A stretch of 64,000 nt of DNA from Atopobium sp. oral taxon 416 (GTDB lineage: Bacteria > Actinomycetota > Coriobacteriia > Coriobacteriales > Atopobiaceae): the NCBI RefSeq assembly GCF_018128285.1, contig NZ_CP072380.1:2728001-2792000 (forward strand). The letters run 5' to 3'. Shown here piece after piece: positions 10,215 to 19,930 of the stretch. The translations under genes and the position numbers were made by a program. Below the pieces are notes generated by a model. That model saw only the letters and a program-made list of their open reading frames with translations, searched no databases and was not told the origin of the DNA. Every line of letters starts with the position of its first letter. Position 1 is the first letter of the stretch.

Positions 10215-10338
10215 AAGTATAGTGCGATCGTTCTGAGACTATCATGGAGTTTTCAGGAGACTGTGAGGATGAGGGCAGTGCTTGCGCCCTCGCTTGTACC
10301 CGCGCGCTACTCAGACTTTGGGCCCAGGATCCACTCGG
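10215..10338. repeat. Right copy of the 122-bp direct repeat
   Basis: This copy overlaps the last codons and the stop of the gene ending at 10307. Comparison with 9048-9169 shows that the left copy is the derived one, since it has no gene attached. Confidence 0.9.
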
Positions 10339-10999
10339 CAAGCCCCTCGTCATGCTTCGCGCGCTCTCGCCCAGCACGGCCGGTATACGTTGACCTCGAC
10401 TCCTTTATGCGAGAGGTAATGGTCTGCAGCAGCTCGGGGGTAGCAGCGTCATTGGGTACAAACAGCAGGCCATTCATGTCCTCGTTCCTGAACGCCCAGT
10501 TGATGCCAATGGCGTTGTAGATGACGGAGCCATCCTTGCCCTGGTCCTTGAGGAAGCAAACGCCGCCAGGAACCTTCGCTGTCTTGCCGGAGAGGGCAAA
10601 CCACGGGATGCGGTTCGTAGGGGACGCCGAGCTCTCAACGTAGCCATAGTCCTCGATGCTCACACGGTAGTCGCACTCGAGGGACGAGAGGGGCATGGCC
10701 GATGCATTGGTGCATCCATGCTTGGAGAACCAGTTGTACACGACGCCCTTCCTACCAGCGAGCGCCATCTGCGGACGCACCGCAAAGACTATCCCGAACA
10801 CCATGAGAGCCAGGAACAGCAGCGTCAAACCCAGGTCTTTGAAAAGATAGCCTAGAGAGGCAAGGGGGAGCAGCACGAGCGCACCGACGACGGCGAGGAA
10901 CACACCTGCGACGCGCTGGAGCTTCCCATTCTGAGCGACAAACAGACTCTTGAACCCATTGCAGTTCATATGAACGGCGTACGTACAATTCGAATTCAT
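10307..10999 (-). CDS. Hypothetical membrane protein
   Basis: The 230-residue product has two adjacent hydrophobic segments (about residues 28-50 and 52-75) and then a soluble domain of about 150 residues with mixed alpha/beta character, ending in a charged tail. The layout resembles PH-like or YcxB-type small membrane proteins, but I do not recognise a specific family. Its start may be at residue 1 or at the internal Met-11; no strong ribosome site decides this. The next gene in the same direction is the kinase, now separated by the IS1634-like element, so it may once have headed the secretion-locus transcript. An AT-rich region with TTATATAAAAT just upstream (about 11050-11065) could hold its promoter. 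Confidence 0.65.
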   Translation of the reverse strand: MNSNCTYAVHMNCNGFKSLFVAQNGKLQRVAGVFLAVVGALVLLPLASLGYLFKDLGLTLLFLALMVFGIVFAVRPQMALAGRKGVVYNWFSKHGCTNASAMPLSSLECDYRVSIEDYGYVESSASPTNRIPWFALSGKTAKVPGGVCFLKDQGKDGSVIYNAIGINWAFRNEDMNGLLFVPNDAATPELLQTITSRIKESRSTYTGRAGRERAKHDEGLAEWILGPKSE

Positions 11000-11167
11000 T
11001 GTGTATTCCCTCTTATCTCTTATCCCTGGTCAGTATCTGTAATTCTGCATTATATAAAATTGCCTTCTTAATCATAACATCCGCAGCTCGCCATTCTCAA
11101 TGCCAAACGTAATGATGTTGTAAGTTTTCGAGGCTTCTGCAGTTTGTGTGGTCAGAACGCGCCCATC

Positions 11168-11309
11168 CTAAGCCGCCAGCTTCGTCCAGGGCAGCTCTAT
11201 CGGGAACCCCGAGCACCTGAGCATCACCATGGCCCTCAGGCTGTCGAAGCTGCGGAAGCCGTAGGCCATCTTGGCCGTGAGCTCGATATTGCTGTCCACG
11301 GCCTCGGCC
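11168..11309 (-). pseudogene. ISL3-like transposase, C-terminal fragment
   Basis: The frame reads AEAVDSNIELTAKMAYGFRS then LRAMVMLRCSG and a proline-tryptophan tail, the typical C-terminal end of ISL3 transposases. It is cut on the upstream side by the IS5-family element that starts at 11314. Only about 47 residues remain. Confidence 0.65.
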
Positions 11310-12019
11310 CTAGGGAAACGATGATTAATTCGCCTCGATGAGGTCACTGGGGCCACACGCTGTATGACATCGGTTCAAAATGTCTCGAACCACACAGTGC
11401 CCATACCCACATAGATGCCTATCTGTCTTCTGGATATGGTATAGCTACATCCACACATTCCAGCATATCCAAAAGGAAGATATGGGTAGCCTGATGAGCT
11501 TTTAAGACCTTAAATCCTAAGGTAAAAGGAGAAAGATCAGGCGAGAGGCACTCCTGGAGCGGATGGATGCAATCGTTGTGTGGGATAGCTGGATTGTTCT
11601 GGTAGATACCAGCTACCACTGACAGGCTCTTGTCAGGCATGTGCGCGCTGCAAAGACGATACTTTAGGATGTATCTGTTGCAGGTCATGTTTGGGCTCTT
11701 AAGATGAGGGAACTTAAAGATGCTATCCTGGATTGCCACTCCTGGTAGCACTTCTGTGCACGTAGACCTCATGTCTGAGCAGGTACCAGATGCGACGACA
11801 CTTGCGAAGATGCGCCATAGCCTTAAAGCGAGAGGAGTTCGGCAAGGCTTGTGCTTTACGCCTGGACTTAGAAGCTTGAGAAGGCAGGGATCACGGCGCG
11901 GGGCGGCTCTATCGTGGACGCGACCTTCATCTGGGCCCTTAAGCTTAACGAAGAACAAGGACCACGCACGCGACCCTTAAAGCGCACCAGTCCAAGAAAG
12001 ACTAACTATTAAAAGTCAA

Positions 12020-13130
12020 TCATGAAAAATAGCTGAGTACCTCCAGCATAGTTAGGCTCCCTGAACTGTAAGCGGCTTAAGGCAAGATCGAAGGTATCTT
12101 CGGCTGGACCGTCGCGGTGGCTGCGATGCCGAAGAGCAGGACATGGATGAAGCACATCTCGTGCAGCAGCTCCATGCAGCCATCCCTTACATCCCTGTGG
12201 CTGTATCTTTGGCTGAGTGAGTCCGCAAGGAGTGCATGTGGGCCTTGGGAAGGCCATGGAAGGCGCCCTCAACGTAGGCCTTGAAGTTGGATATCACCCT
12301 GTGGACCATGGGAAGGGATACATCCCCGTCCGCTCTGTCGTACTTTCTTTAGGCGAGCCCGCAAAACGAAGAGAGGCCGGCAGCTTTGCCGCTCCAGCCA
12401 TCCGCCCTTATCTTCGATGTATGGCAGAGCTGGTCATGCCCCACCTGGCGCCAGCAATCTTTCGAGCACTCCTTCTGCGCAGCGCAGGGGGCAGCAGCCC
12501 TGCCTGCCGCTGTAAGCATCGGCTGCTGCTTTGTGCCGCGCCCACTTTTGCCTGGTGCCTTGGCGCCGATATAGAAGTCGTCCACCTCGTGTGTGTCAGC
12601 TGCAAGGACGCTGAACGCACTGCGATCTGGCCCAGGCGAGCGTATCCTTAAAAGGACCCGCCCTGCCGTCTTTAAGCTGCAGCCTATCTGCCTTTGCAGG
12701 GCGCAGGCGCTGATCCTTGTCTTCTGGGCGGACATGAGCCATATCGCCCACGAACCACTTCCTGAGCTCGAGATGGGTCCCCTCCATCAATAGTCCCTGC
12801 GCTCACGCTCACCTGGTGCGAGCACTTCGTGCACTGCCACTTGTGCGCGCGGCCTCAGACCTTCGAGCAGGACGTATTGGCGCACACCGGGCAGACAAAG
12901 CCGCCGGAGACCTTCTTCCTCGAGCAGCCTCCCCTCGCACGACTCCTCGTCTGAGAACCTCTCCAAAAGGCCCATCAATGTCTCTTTGCTCTCGCATTCG
13001 CGCCTGCTCAGAGCGTCTGCATACCCCTTTACCATCTCTTTCTTTGCCCTCTCGGATACATCAACCTTGCATCCTCATTGTACGGTTTGGAGGCGACAGG
13101 AACTCCTGCGGTTATGCTGGAGGTCCTCAG
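12020..13130 (-). mobile_element. IS1595-like element 1 with decayed transposase
   Basis: Inverted ends CTGAG(G/T)ACCTCCAGCATA lie at 12033-12050 and 13113-13130. On the minus strand are pieces of an ISXO2-type transposase in several frames: a zinc-ribbon remnant near 12850-12920, then VDDFYIGAKAPGK with a GRGT(K)QQ segment (around 12500-12600), then KGWLHG-type C-terminal remnants near 12180. Frame shifts are numerous, so it is inactive. Confidence 0.65.
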
Positions 13131-13261
13131 TCATTTCATGAAATTACGATTTTTCGAATAAAACGCGGAGACGTGTTTTAGATAGATCAGTACCTTGAAA
13201 ACTGCATGACGAACAGAGTCTCAGGAATAGGGCTCTAAGAAAAGGCTATGGGTTGTAAGAT

Positions 13262-14446
13262 TTACGCTGCCTGGTATTCGCTATGGGTCAGCTCCATCCG
13301 GTAGATAGTTCTGACTAGCTTCTTTGCCACGTGCGACAGGGCGACATAGAAGTGCTTGTCTTCAGCACGCTTTCTGGCCAGATACAGGCCAAACCGCTCG
13401 TCCCACTTGGAGACGTATATAGCGGCGTTGAAGAGGGCGAAGCGGAGGTATTTGGAGCCTCGTTTCTCCATATGGGCATAGGTGGATGTCAACTGCCCGG
13501 ACTGGTAGGTAGATGGCGACATGCCTGCATAGGCAAGGATCTGGTCCGCATTGTCAAAGCGGTTGAAATCGCCAATCTCGGCCAGGATCATGGCTCCCAT
13601 CCGGTAGTTGATGCCGGGAATCGTCATGATCGAAGAACTGCTCTTGTCCATAATCTTTCGAATGGAAGCTTCTACTTTTTCGATGTCGGCAGTCAGGGCA
13701 TCGATCTGACGGATCGTCTGCTTGAGTTCTATGGATCTTACAGACATCTCTGATCCGACAGAGGATCTGGCCGCATCCCGGATCTCGATCGCCTTCTCTT
13801 GGCCATACCGGCCACGGGAGGCATCACAGAGCAGGGACTTCAGATGTGTGAGGTTGGCATCAACAACACATGACGCACCGGGCATTTCTTCAAGCAGGCG
13901 CTAGACGGTGTTTATGTGAAGCGTTGGGACGAGGCCTTCCAGTTTGGGGAATACGATGTTCACCAGCCTGGTGATGGATGTCTTCAGCTTCGCTCTCCTC
14001 TGGATGAGATCAAAGCGGTATCTGGTCAATGACTTCAGCTCTTCGCTGGGGTAAGATGTATCCGTGTAGGGCCTGAGGGTCTTATCAGTCACAAGCATTT
14101 CGGCAATGGAGCGGGCATCGACTTTATCCGTTTTCGTCTTTCTAAGGCGCTGACCTTTTCTGTAAAGATTTGTGTGAAGTGGGTTGATTACAAAGGTATG
14201 GTAGCCTCGATCAAGAAGCGAGCCCAAGATGTTGTAGGAATAGTAGCCGGTAGCCTCGAGCCCTACTTTTATCTGGGACAGGTCTTTTGAGGCCGTCTCG
14301 ATTCTTCTGAACAGCTCATCATAGCCTTCACGATTGTTCCGGATGGTAAAGACCGGGAACAGTTCTTCAGCGTCCGGACCAAGAATACAGCAGTCGTGCT
14401 TGTCCTTGGCGACATCGATTCCAACGTAGATCATCTTTAAGATCAA
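13262..14446 (-). pseudogene. IS110-family DEDD transposase with one in-frame stop
   Basis: The protein would be about 395 residues, normal for IS110. The RuvC-like DEDD N-terminus is intact: YVGIDVAKDKHD, GLEATGYYSY and KTKTDKVDARSIAEML. The C-terminal Transposase_20 domain has MTIPGINYRMGAMILAEIGD and AGMSPSTYQSGQ. A single TAG (near 13901) replaces a sense codon between TLHINTV and RLLEEMPG; everything else is in frame. Codon use and about 48 percent GC differ from neighbours, indicating a fairly recent arrival. Suppression or correction of one base would restore it. Confidence 0.85.
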
Positions 14447-14690
14447 AGAAGCGGTTGATTGTTCTGATGCTGTCGTCAGACCACAGGGCTCTCTGCCAAT
14501 CGTATCCTCGTTCTACATAAACCGTCATGCGGTATCTAACTGATCAACAATGCAGTAAAGAGGCTGTGGCTGGAGCCCCTCTAAAACCGTCGAGCGGTAG
14601 GGGAGCAAGACCACTCCACAGCATCTGATGACAATGTAGCCGTTTACCAGGAACAGGTAAAGGAAAGCTACCACTTAATAATACGAGGGG
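14447..14690 (-). ncRNA. Candidate bridge RNA region of IS110 element 1 (left end)
   Basis: The noncoding DNA 5' of an IS110 transposase is known to encode the bridge RNA that guides recombination in this family. Here 244 noncoding bases contain a hairpin with GCTGTGG (14563-14569) pairing with CCACAGC (14616-14622) and an inner CCCCT/AGGGG stem (14576-14580 with 14599-14603) around an internal loop. No transcript is shown; the assignment is inference from position and structure. Confidence 0.4.
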
Positions 14691-15355
14691 GAGCCTGGCG
14701 TATCGGATACAAGGCGCATATCGGCGTGGATGCCGCAGGTGGCCTTGTGCATGGTGTAAAGATCAAGCGCCTAGAATGTATCCGACATATCCCAGGCACA
14801 TGCACTCGTAAGGGAAGATGATAGGTTTTTCTGCGCATACTTTAGGCTATATAGGTATAGCGAAGCGCCCTTAAGGACGCATAAAGACCCACACCTCTCA
14901 TCTATGCGCTAAAGCGTTGCTAAGGAAGCCTTCGACCATAGAAGGCCTTGCCTGTGCGCTCTTGACCGAGAAAGGCATCGAGTCCAGGAAGGCATCCGGC
15001 CGCTCAAAGGTAGAAGCACCCTTCCTTATCGTGAAGCGGCGCTTCGACCCCTTAAGGAAGCGCTACAGAGGGATAGAGAAGACCTCCTGTATGCTCGAGT
15101 CTGCCTCGCCCTTGCAAACCTTACCCATGTGCATCTTTTGCCGGCAGGTTGCACCTCCTGGCTTCCAGCGTCGCTTGATCTATCTTGGAGCCTTATTGCG
15201 GTGCATGGGGCAGGACAGATGTGAGGATAGCGGCTCCTGCACGTGCTGGATAAGCATCCTTTCCTGCCTTTCCCACATTCCGGCCTAGAAAAGCCGTGTG
15301 GCCGATCCCCTTTAACACGTTATGGGGCATTAATCATCGTTTCCCTAGGGACTGT

Positions 15356-15415
15356 CTCTCACTGTAATGGAAAGCAAGGGCCTAGGCCAATCGTGGTCTA
15401 ACATAGAGTTTAGTA
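15356..15415 (+). mobile_element. Short remnant of an IS1595-like right end
   Basis: The sequence around GGCCAATCGTGGTCTAACA resembles the terminal repeat of the IS1595-like elements at 15464-16420 and about 43300. No coding sequence remains. Confidence 0.4.
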
Positions 15416-15463
15416 ATTGCAAATGATACTTGGAGTTCGAGCCCCCGGCTCATTTCTCTATTT

Positions 15464-16420
15464 CGCTGTTAGACCATAATTGGCCTGACGCCCCTGTCCT
15501 TCCAATAGCTCCAGAAGGGTTGCTCTATGTCTATGAGCGCACGCCTGGTATGGGACATACCTGCCTCCTGCAAGCTTGCCTGAGAGCGTATCCTTCTTCT
15601 CCCGCTCAGAATGCCTTACCTGCTCTATCCACAGAAAGCAGGCAAGACAAGTGCCCCAGCCACTTCGTAGAAGACCCCATGGGAAAAAGCAGGAACTCGC
15701 GCAGCCTTCGCTGCATCGCATTGACGAGGCTAAGCTCGCCGTGTGCTTGAAGACCCCAAGCGAGGAGAGCCACGCGCATATCCTGTATGGTCGTCGCTGG
15801 CGACCCATAAGCTGTCGACGATACCTGAAAGGGCATCTGTGAGCTTTTCGTCCTCGGGTCTGCCCCTGCCGCAGAGGATGGCATATTCGTCGCCTAGGTC
15901 ATACGCGCAGCACTCCACGCAGACCTTCTTGTTCGATATGCCACAGCAATGCACTACATGGCCGTGCGTGTGCGCCTCCCTCAGCATCTGGATGTTCGAC
16001 CTTATCCCTGTTGCCTGTAAGCGTGCCCTTTGCATATGCGGCCCATGTGGTGGCCGTGAGCTTGGACATAGCCAGGACAGATCCCGTCTTTACAAAGAAG
16101 GTCTTGCCGCACGAGCAACACTTCCATCTCTTAAGGCCACACGCGTCGTGGCCCTTGCAATAGAAGCTGAGCGATTTGCACCTCGGGCACCTCTTGGGCG
16201 CCCCCGCAAGTGCCGAGCCTGCCATCTTCTTGGCTATGAGCGCCTTCAGCCTCTCTAAGAGCTCGCGCTTCTCGGCGATCCCCATCTTTTTGATCTGCTG
16301 CAGTATCATTGGATCCATCCGGGCCCTTCGATCCTCGATGTCTTTGTTTGATGATATGCATTGTAGGCAAAGGCCTGGACACTTTTGGGCCCTTCTTAGG
16401 TCAATTATGGTCTAACAGCG
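15464..16420 (-). mobile_element. IS1595-like element 2
   Basis: The terminal inverted repeat CGCTGTTAGACCATAATTG occurs at 15464-15482 and reversed at 16402-16420. The 957-bp length fits a single-gene IS1595 element. Confidence 0.85.
15470..16318 (-). pseudogene. IS1595-like transposase, frameshifted
   Basis: The N-terminal part from 16318 has the zinc ribbon CPRCKS and CCSCGKTF with FVKTGSVLAMSKLT after it. The rest continues in other frames, with a DHTGYA stretch and FCKWFLHF-like C-terminal pieces that match the fragment at 42.9-43.3 kb. At least two frame shifts separate the parts. Confidence 0.7.
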
Positions 16421-16868
16421 AGTTCGGACAACCTTTCTACCTGAGCTTTTGCAAGAAGCACAAAACGGGCTTCTGCAAGCTCCCGCGCTGTGGATACCCG
16501 TACCTCCAACTTCTGTAGGAATCACTGTCAAGGCTCTGCCATGTGGATAGATGGGCGGATGGATGGGTGGAGGGGACAGACAAATGGGTGTCGATGGGTG
16601 CGCTCGCACGCTACATGCTGCACCTGAAGGTTCTCTCTGGGTGGCGATTCTTACCTACGGGTATAACTGTCGCAAGAAGTGTTCTTGGTCGCGTGCGAAT
16701 CATACCTGGAGTCGCAGAGGACAATCGCGAAGGTACGAGTGGCCTGTCAACCGAAACCCCATTGCACCACCAACGTCCCTCGGCGACGACCAAGCCATCA
16801 CGGCCATCTCGGTACCAGCAATCGCACCGCCGCGCACACGTCACCACCACACATCGAAGGGAGCCATT
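16421..16868. other. Gene-free stretch between IS1595-like element 2 and the next gene
   Basis: I see no credible gene, RNA or repeat here. It contains a short ATGGATGG/ATGGGTGG-type simple repeat at about 16550-16600 and presumably the promoter of the gene at 16869. Confidence 0.5.
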
Positions 16869-17243
16869 ATGCAAAAGGAGCTTTTGGACTACACCGCATC
16901 GAAGGTCGAGGAGATGCTGGCCGCCCAGTCGGCATCCGCCGATACTAAGAAGGCGGCACAGGCCTGGAAGGACGCCATCGCCGTGGGCAAGGACGCCGAC
17001 GAGGCCACAAATCAACTGATGGACGCCATCAGCGCACACCAAACCACCATCGACGACCTCATCGGGTTCATCAGCTCGCCCGCGGGCCAGCAGGTCTTTG
17101 GCAAGGACGGCAGTAAACAGGCTCTGGCCCATGCCCGGGAGCGCAAGAAGGCTGGCGCCAAGTTCTGCGACTGCGCAGCCTGCAGGCCCTGCCACGAGCT
17201 GCTGCACAAGTTTGGCCGCGAGGAGGCAGACGTCTACCTGTAG
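16869..17243 (+). CDS. Small conserved Coriobacteria-type protein with C-terminal cysteine cluster
   Basis: The 124-residue protein starts at an ATG with GAAGGGA nine bases upstream. It is mostly helical and rich in Ala, Lys and Asp, with KFCDCAACRPCHELL near the C-terminus: four cysteines that could bind a metal. It has no membrane segment or signal. Proteins like this occur in related genomes, sometimes labelled Hsp90-like without basis; I do not assign a function. A good terminator follows. Confidence 0.75.
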   Translation: MQKELLDYTASKVEEMLAAQSASADTKKAAQAWKDAIAVGKDADEATNQLMDAISAHQTTIDDLIGFISSPAGQQVFGKDGSKQALAHARERKKAGAKFCDCAACRPCHELLHKFGREEADVYL

Positions 17244-17269
17244 TCATCTCAACACGCTAGCCACAGGGC

Positions 17270-17300
17270 GGGGTGCCGGCATAAGCCGACGCCCCTTTTT
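17270..17300 (+). terminator. Rho-independent terminator
   Basis: GGGGTGCCGGC pairs with GCCGACGCCCC across an ATAA loop and is followed by TTTTT. It ends the gene at 16869-17243. Confidence 0.85.
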
Positions 17301-17485
17301 GCCTCCATTAGAGAAGAACGCACGCTTTTATAGGATGAACATTTATATAGAAGGATCGCGCGCAAAGTGGGCGTACGCACAGAGTGGTCGCACGCGAAGT
17401 GGGCGCTTTCGAGAAGCGCAGCCGTCCCACCAAAGCAGTGTCCAGCAGAAACTATCCCCGCCAGCAGCCCTCTACAGCGTCCGCA

Positions 17486-18325
17486 TCAGTCCGCTACCAG
17501 GTCGAGCCAGCACGGCATCAGTGGCTGGACCTGCCCTTCTTTGCCCCTGCGGCCCACCTCGGGTGTGGCAAGTAACAGCCCGTGCTCGCCGTAGGGAAAG
17601 ACGCGAAGCGTAAAGGACATGCCCGCCTTCCTCATGGCCTCGGCCAGAAGCAGGCTATTCTCCACCGGGACCGAGCTGTCCTCCAGCGTGTGAAAGACGA
17701 ACGTGGGTGGCATGTCTTCTGTGACACACTTCTCGAGCGACAGCCACTCCATCAGCTGGGCGTCATCACCGCACAGATTCTGGAACGACCCCTTGTGCAC
17801 GAACTCGCTCAAGCTAATCACGGGATAGCCTAGGACGAGGCCGGTGGGGCGCAGGTCCTCGCTTGGAGCTCCCACGCGCTTTGCCAGCCAGGGCTCCTGC
17901 CATTCACAGCCCAGGTCGCAGGCCAGATGTCCTCCCGCCGAGAAGCCCATCGGGAAGATGCAGCTCGGGTCGATGTGAAACTGCGCCGCATACCGCCTGA
18001 GATAGTCCACAGCACCCGCCGCCTGCACCAACGCCGCAAGGTACCTGGCAAGGGCGCAGCTGTAGGTGACCACGCAGGCGGCAAAGCCCCACGCTACCAT
18101 CTGCAGGGCCACCGGCTCGGCCTCACGCACCGAGGCAAACGCGTAGACGCCCCCAGGTAGGATCGCGACGCATGGACATGTGACGTCGCGGTCTACGTTA
18201 TCGAGCACGCCGGGAAAGTACGTCTGGATGAGCGCTGGCTCGTCCTTGTTCGGAAGCCTCAGATGGTTCTGATGACCCACCTCGTGCGCGCCGTCCTCCG
18301 ACGCCTGAAGTATCTCGTGAAACAT
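17486..18325 (-). CDS. Alpha/beta hydrolase, esterase/acetylxylan-esterase-like
   Basis: From Met at 18325 the protein has about 279 residues. It has the serine-hydrolase fold marks of the BD-FAE/lipase group: an oxyanion PGGVYAF near residue 60, the nucleophile elbow GFSAGG, an acid in LEDSSVPVENS and the histidine in GEHGL. No signal peptide is seen, so it acts in the cytosol. Such enzymes deacetylate short sugars imported by the cell. It lies 66 bases after the broken GH1 glycosidase gene in the same direction, which supports a role in glycoside breakdown. A longer start at 18391 is possible, but GGGGGGC before 18325 is the better ribosome site. Confidence 0.8.
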   Translation of the reverse strand: MFHEILQASEDGAHEVGHQNHLRLPNKDEPALIQTYFPGVLDNVDRDVTCPCVAILPGGVYAFASVREAEPVALQMVAWGFAACVVTYSCALARYLAALVQAAGAVDYLRRYAAQFHIDPSCIFPMGFSAGGHLACDLGCEWQEPWLAKRVGAPSEDLRPTGLVLGYPVISLSEFVHKGSFQNLCGDDAQLMEWLSLEKCVTEDMPPTFVFHTLEDSSVPVENSLLLAEAMRKAGMSFTLRVFPYGEHGLLLATPEVGRRGKEGQVQPLMPCWLDLVAD

Positions 18326-18390
18326 GCAAGCCCCCCACAGCCTAGGCCCTACAGCTCCGCCCCGTCTGGCTAGATCGCATGCTTGAACCA

Positions 18391-19812
18391 CTAGAAACTG
18401 TCCTTGCGCGAGCGCTTCAGGATGCCATCGCCCTTATTGTCCATGTCCGCACAGACAAAGCCGTACCTCTTTACCATCTCACCCGTGGAGCGGGACACCA
18501 GGTCGACGTTGCCCCACATGGTGTAGCCGATGCACGGCACGTGGTCCAGGCAGATGGCGCCACGGATGACGTGCAGGTGCTTGGCCGGGTAGTCACAACG
18601 GTAGTCGTCGTGTACCGCGCCGTCATCAGACACCTGGTCGATAGCGCCCATGCCATTCTCAGCCACAAAGAGCGGTTTCTGGTAGCGATCGTAGAGTTCG
18701 TTCAGGCAGTAATGCAGACCCAGGGGATCCACGGCCCAGCCCCAGGGCGTCTTCTCTGCGCACAGCGGATTCGGCGTGCCGCCCAAAAGGTGCCAGGCGG
18801 AGTCCTTCGCCGAGACCACAGCCGAGCGGTAGTACGAGAAGCTGACAAAGTCCAGCGTGCCCTGGTACATGAGCTCGGCGTCCTCGGGCTCCATGCGCAC
18901 GTCAGCCCTATGCGACCCCACACCTCGGAGGTAAAGTTCGGGTAGGCACCGCGCGACATGGCGTCGATGATCAGGTACTGCTCACGGCAGTGGCTGTACC
19001 AGGGCCAAACGTCCTCCGGTGCGCTCATGGCAGGGTATAGCTCGCTTATGGCATACATTGTGGAGAACCGAGGTCCCGGCTTCATCTGGTACCCCATTGC
19101 CACGACCGTGGCAAAGACCACCACCATGTGGTGGATCGTCTGCCAGTACATGGGCCAGATCTGGTTCATGACGCCCATCATGCAGATACCGCGGATGGTG
19201 TTGAGTTCGTTGAACGTGAGCCAGTACTTCACCTTGGATCCCAGGCGCTCAAAGAGGGCACGGGCGCACTTCACGTAGCAGTCGATGGTCTGGCGTCCGC
19301 CCCAGCCGTTGTAGTACTTCACTAGCTCGTATGACATCTCGTCGTGGCAGATCGTGATGAGGGGCTGGATACCGTGGGCCAAAAGGTCGTCCACAATGTC
19401 CTCGTAGAAGGCAAGCCCCCTCGTTCGGCCGGTCCTCCAAGCCCGTCGGGAAGATCCTAAACCAGCAGGTCGAGAAGCGGTATACGCGAAAGCCCATCTC
19501 GGCCATATCCTCGATGTCCTCGCGCCAGTGATGGTAGGAGTCCACGCCGCGATGTGAGGGGTAGTACACGTCGTCGAACATCGTAAGCTCAACGCCCTTA
19601 GGCAGCACTTCCTCCCAGTTGATGGAGCCGCACCTGCCGTCCCCGTCCTTCCAGGTGACCTGGTGCGGATGCGTCTGGTCACCATCCATCGCGAAGTCTA
19701 TCTCGAGTAGTCCGCGTCCGCCTTCGCCGAAGCCGCCTTAGAACTGCCAGTCCGGCATGGCACCTCCGAAGAGGAAGCCCTCGGGAAACGCTCTTCTGCC
19801 ATAGCATGCATC
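18391..19812 (-). pseudogene. Glycoside hydrolase family 1 (beta-glucosidase / 6-phospho-beta-glucosidase), degraded
   Basis: The GH1 fold is spread over three frames. The N-terminal piece has MPDWQF, YYPSHRGVDSYHHWREDI and FSTCWFRIFPTGLED. The middle has LTFNELNTIRG, which holds the acid/base glutamate. The C-terminal piece has PLFVAENGMGA, which holds the nucleophile glutamate, and YTMWGNVDLVS. Lesions: a shift between the start and FPEGFLFGG, a TAA stop just after MPDWQF (about 19738), a shift near 19418 and a shift near 18908. Both catalytic glutamates survive, but the gene cannot give a full enzyme. It was probably part of the catabolic operon reading from the aldo/keto reductase to the esterase. 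Confidence 0.85.
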
Positions 19813-19930
19813 CTTTCTCGCGCGCTTGCTTAGGGCAAGAATAGCTGATGTTTCGACACCTCATCGAACAAGAAAAATGTCCAGTCAATGAGTCGGCTGG
19901 ACATAATCCGTCTGGACTCCATGTGGGATG

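Larger units (their letters stand above)
12001..14690 (-). mobile_element. IS110-family element 1 inserted in IS5 copy 1
   Basis: The insertion point is defined by the break in the IS5 transposase. The base composition is clearly lower in GC than the surroundings, as in elements from Firmicutes. The right part (downstream of the transposase) has itself received an IS1595-like element. Exact ends are uncertain because IS110 elements have no terminal inverted repeats. Confidence 0.65.
11440..15300 (+). pseudogene. IS5-family transposase, broken and interrupted
   Basis: The N-terminal part (about 11440-12000) contains the family signature LMSEQVPDATTLAKMRHSLK and a [12 protein letters not shown]-like catalytic strand. 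The C-terminal part resumes at about 14690 with [20 protein letters not shown]. Both parts carry stops and frame shifts in addition to the 2.7-kb interruption, so it is inactive. Comparison with the copy at 37-40 kb gives the order of parts. Confidence 0.75.
11314..15344 (+). mobile_element. IS5-family element copy 1, interrupted by IS110 and IS1595-like elements
   Basis: The ends begin GGAAACGATGATTAAT and are inverted; both are flanked by CTAG (11310-11313 and 15345-15348), the YTAR target duplication expected for the IS5 subgroup. Without its inserts the element would be about 1.3 kb. Its own sequence stops at 12000 and resumes at about 14690. The same element lies inverted at 37068-40097. 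The uninterrupted joint in that copy shows where the insert entered. Confidence 0.85.
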
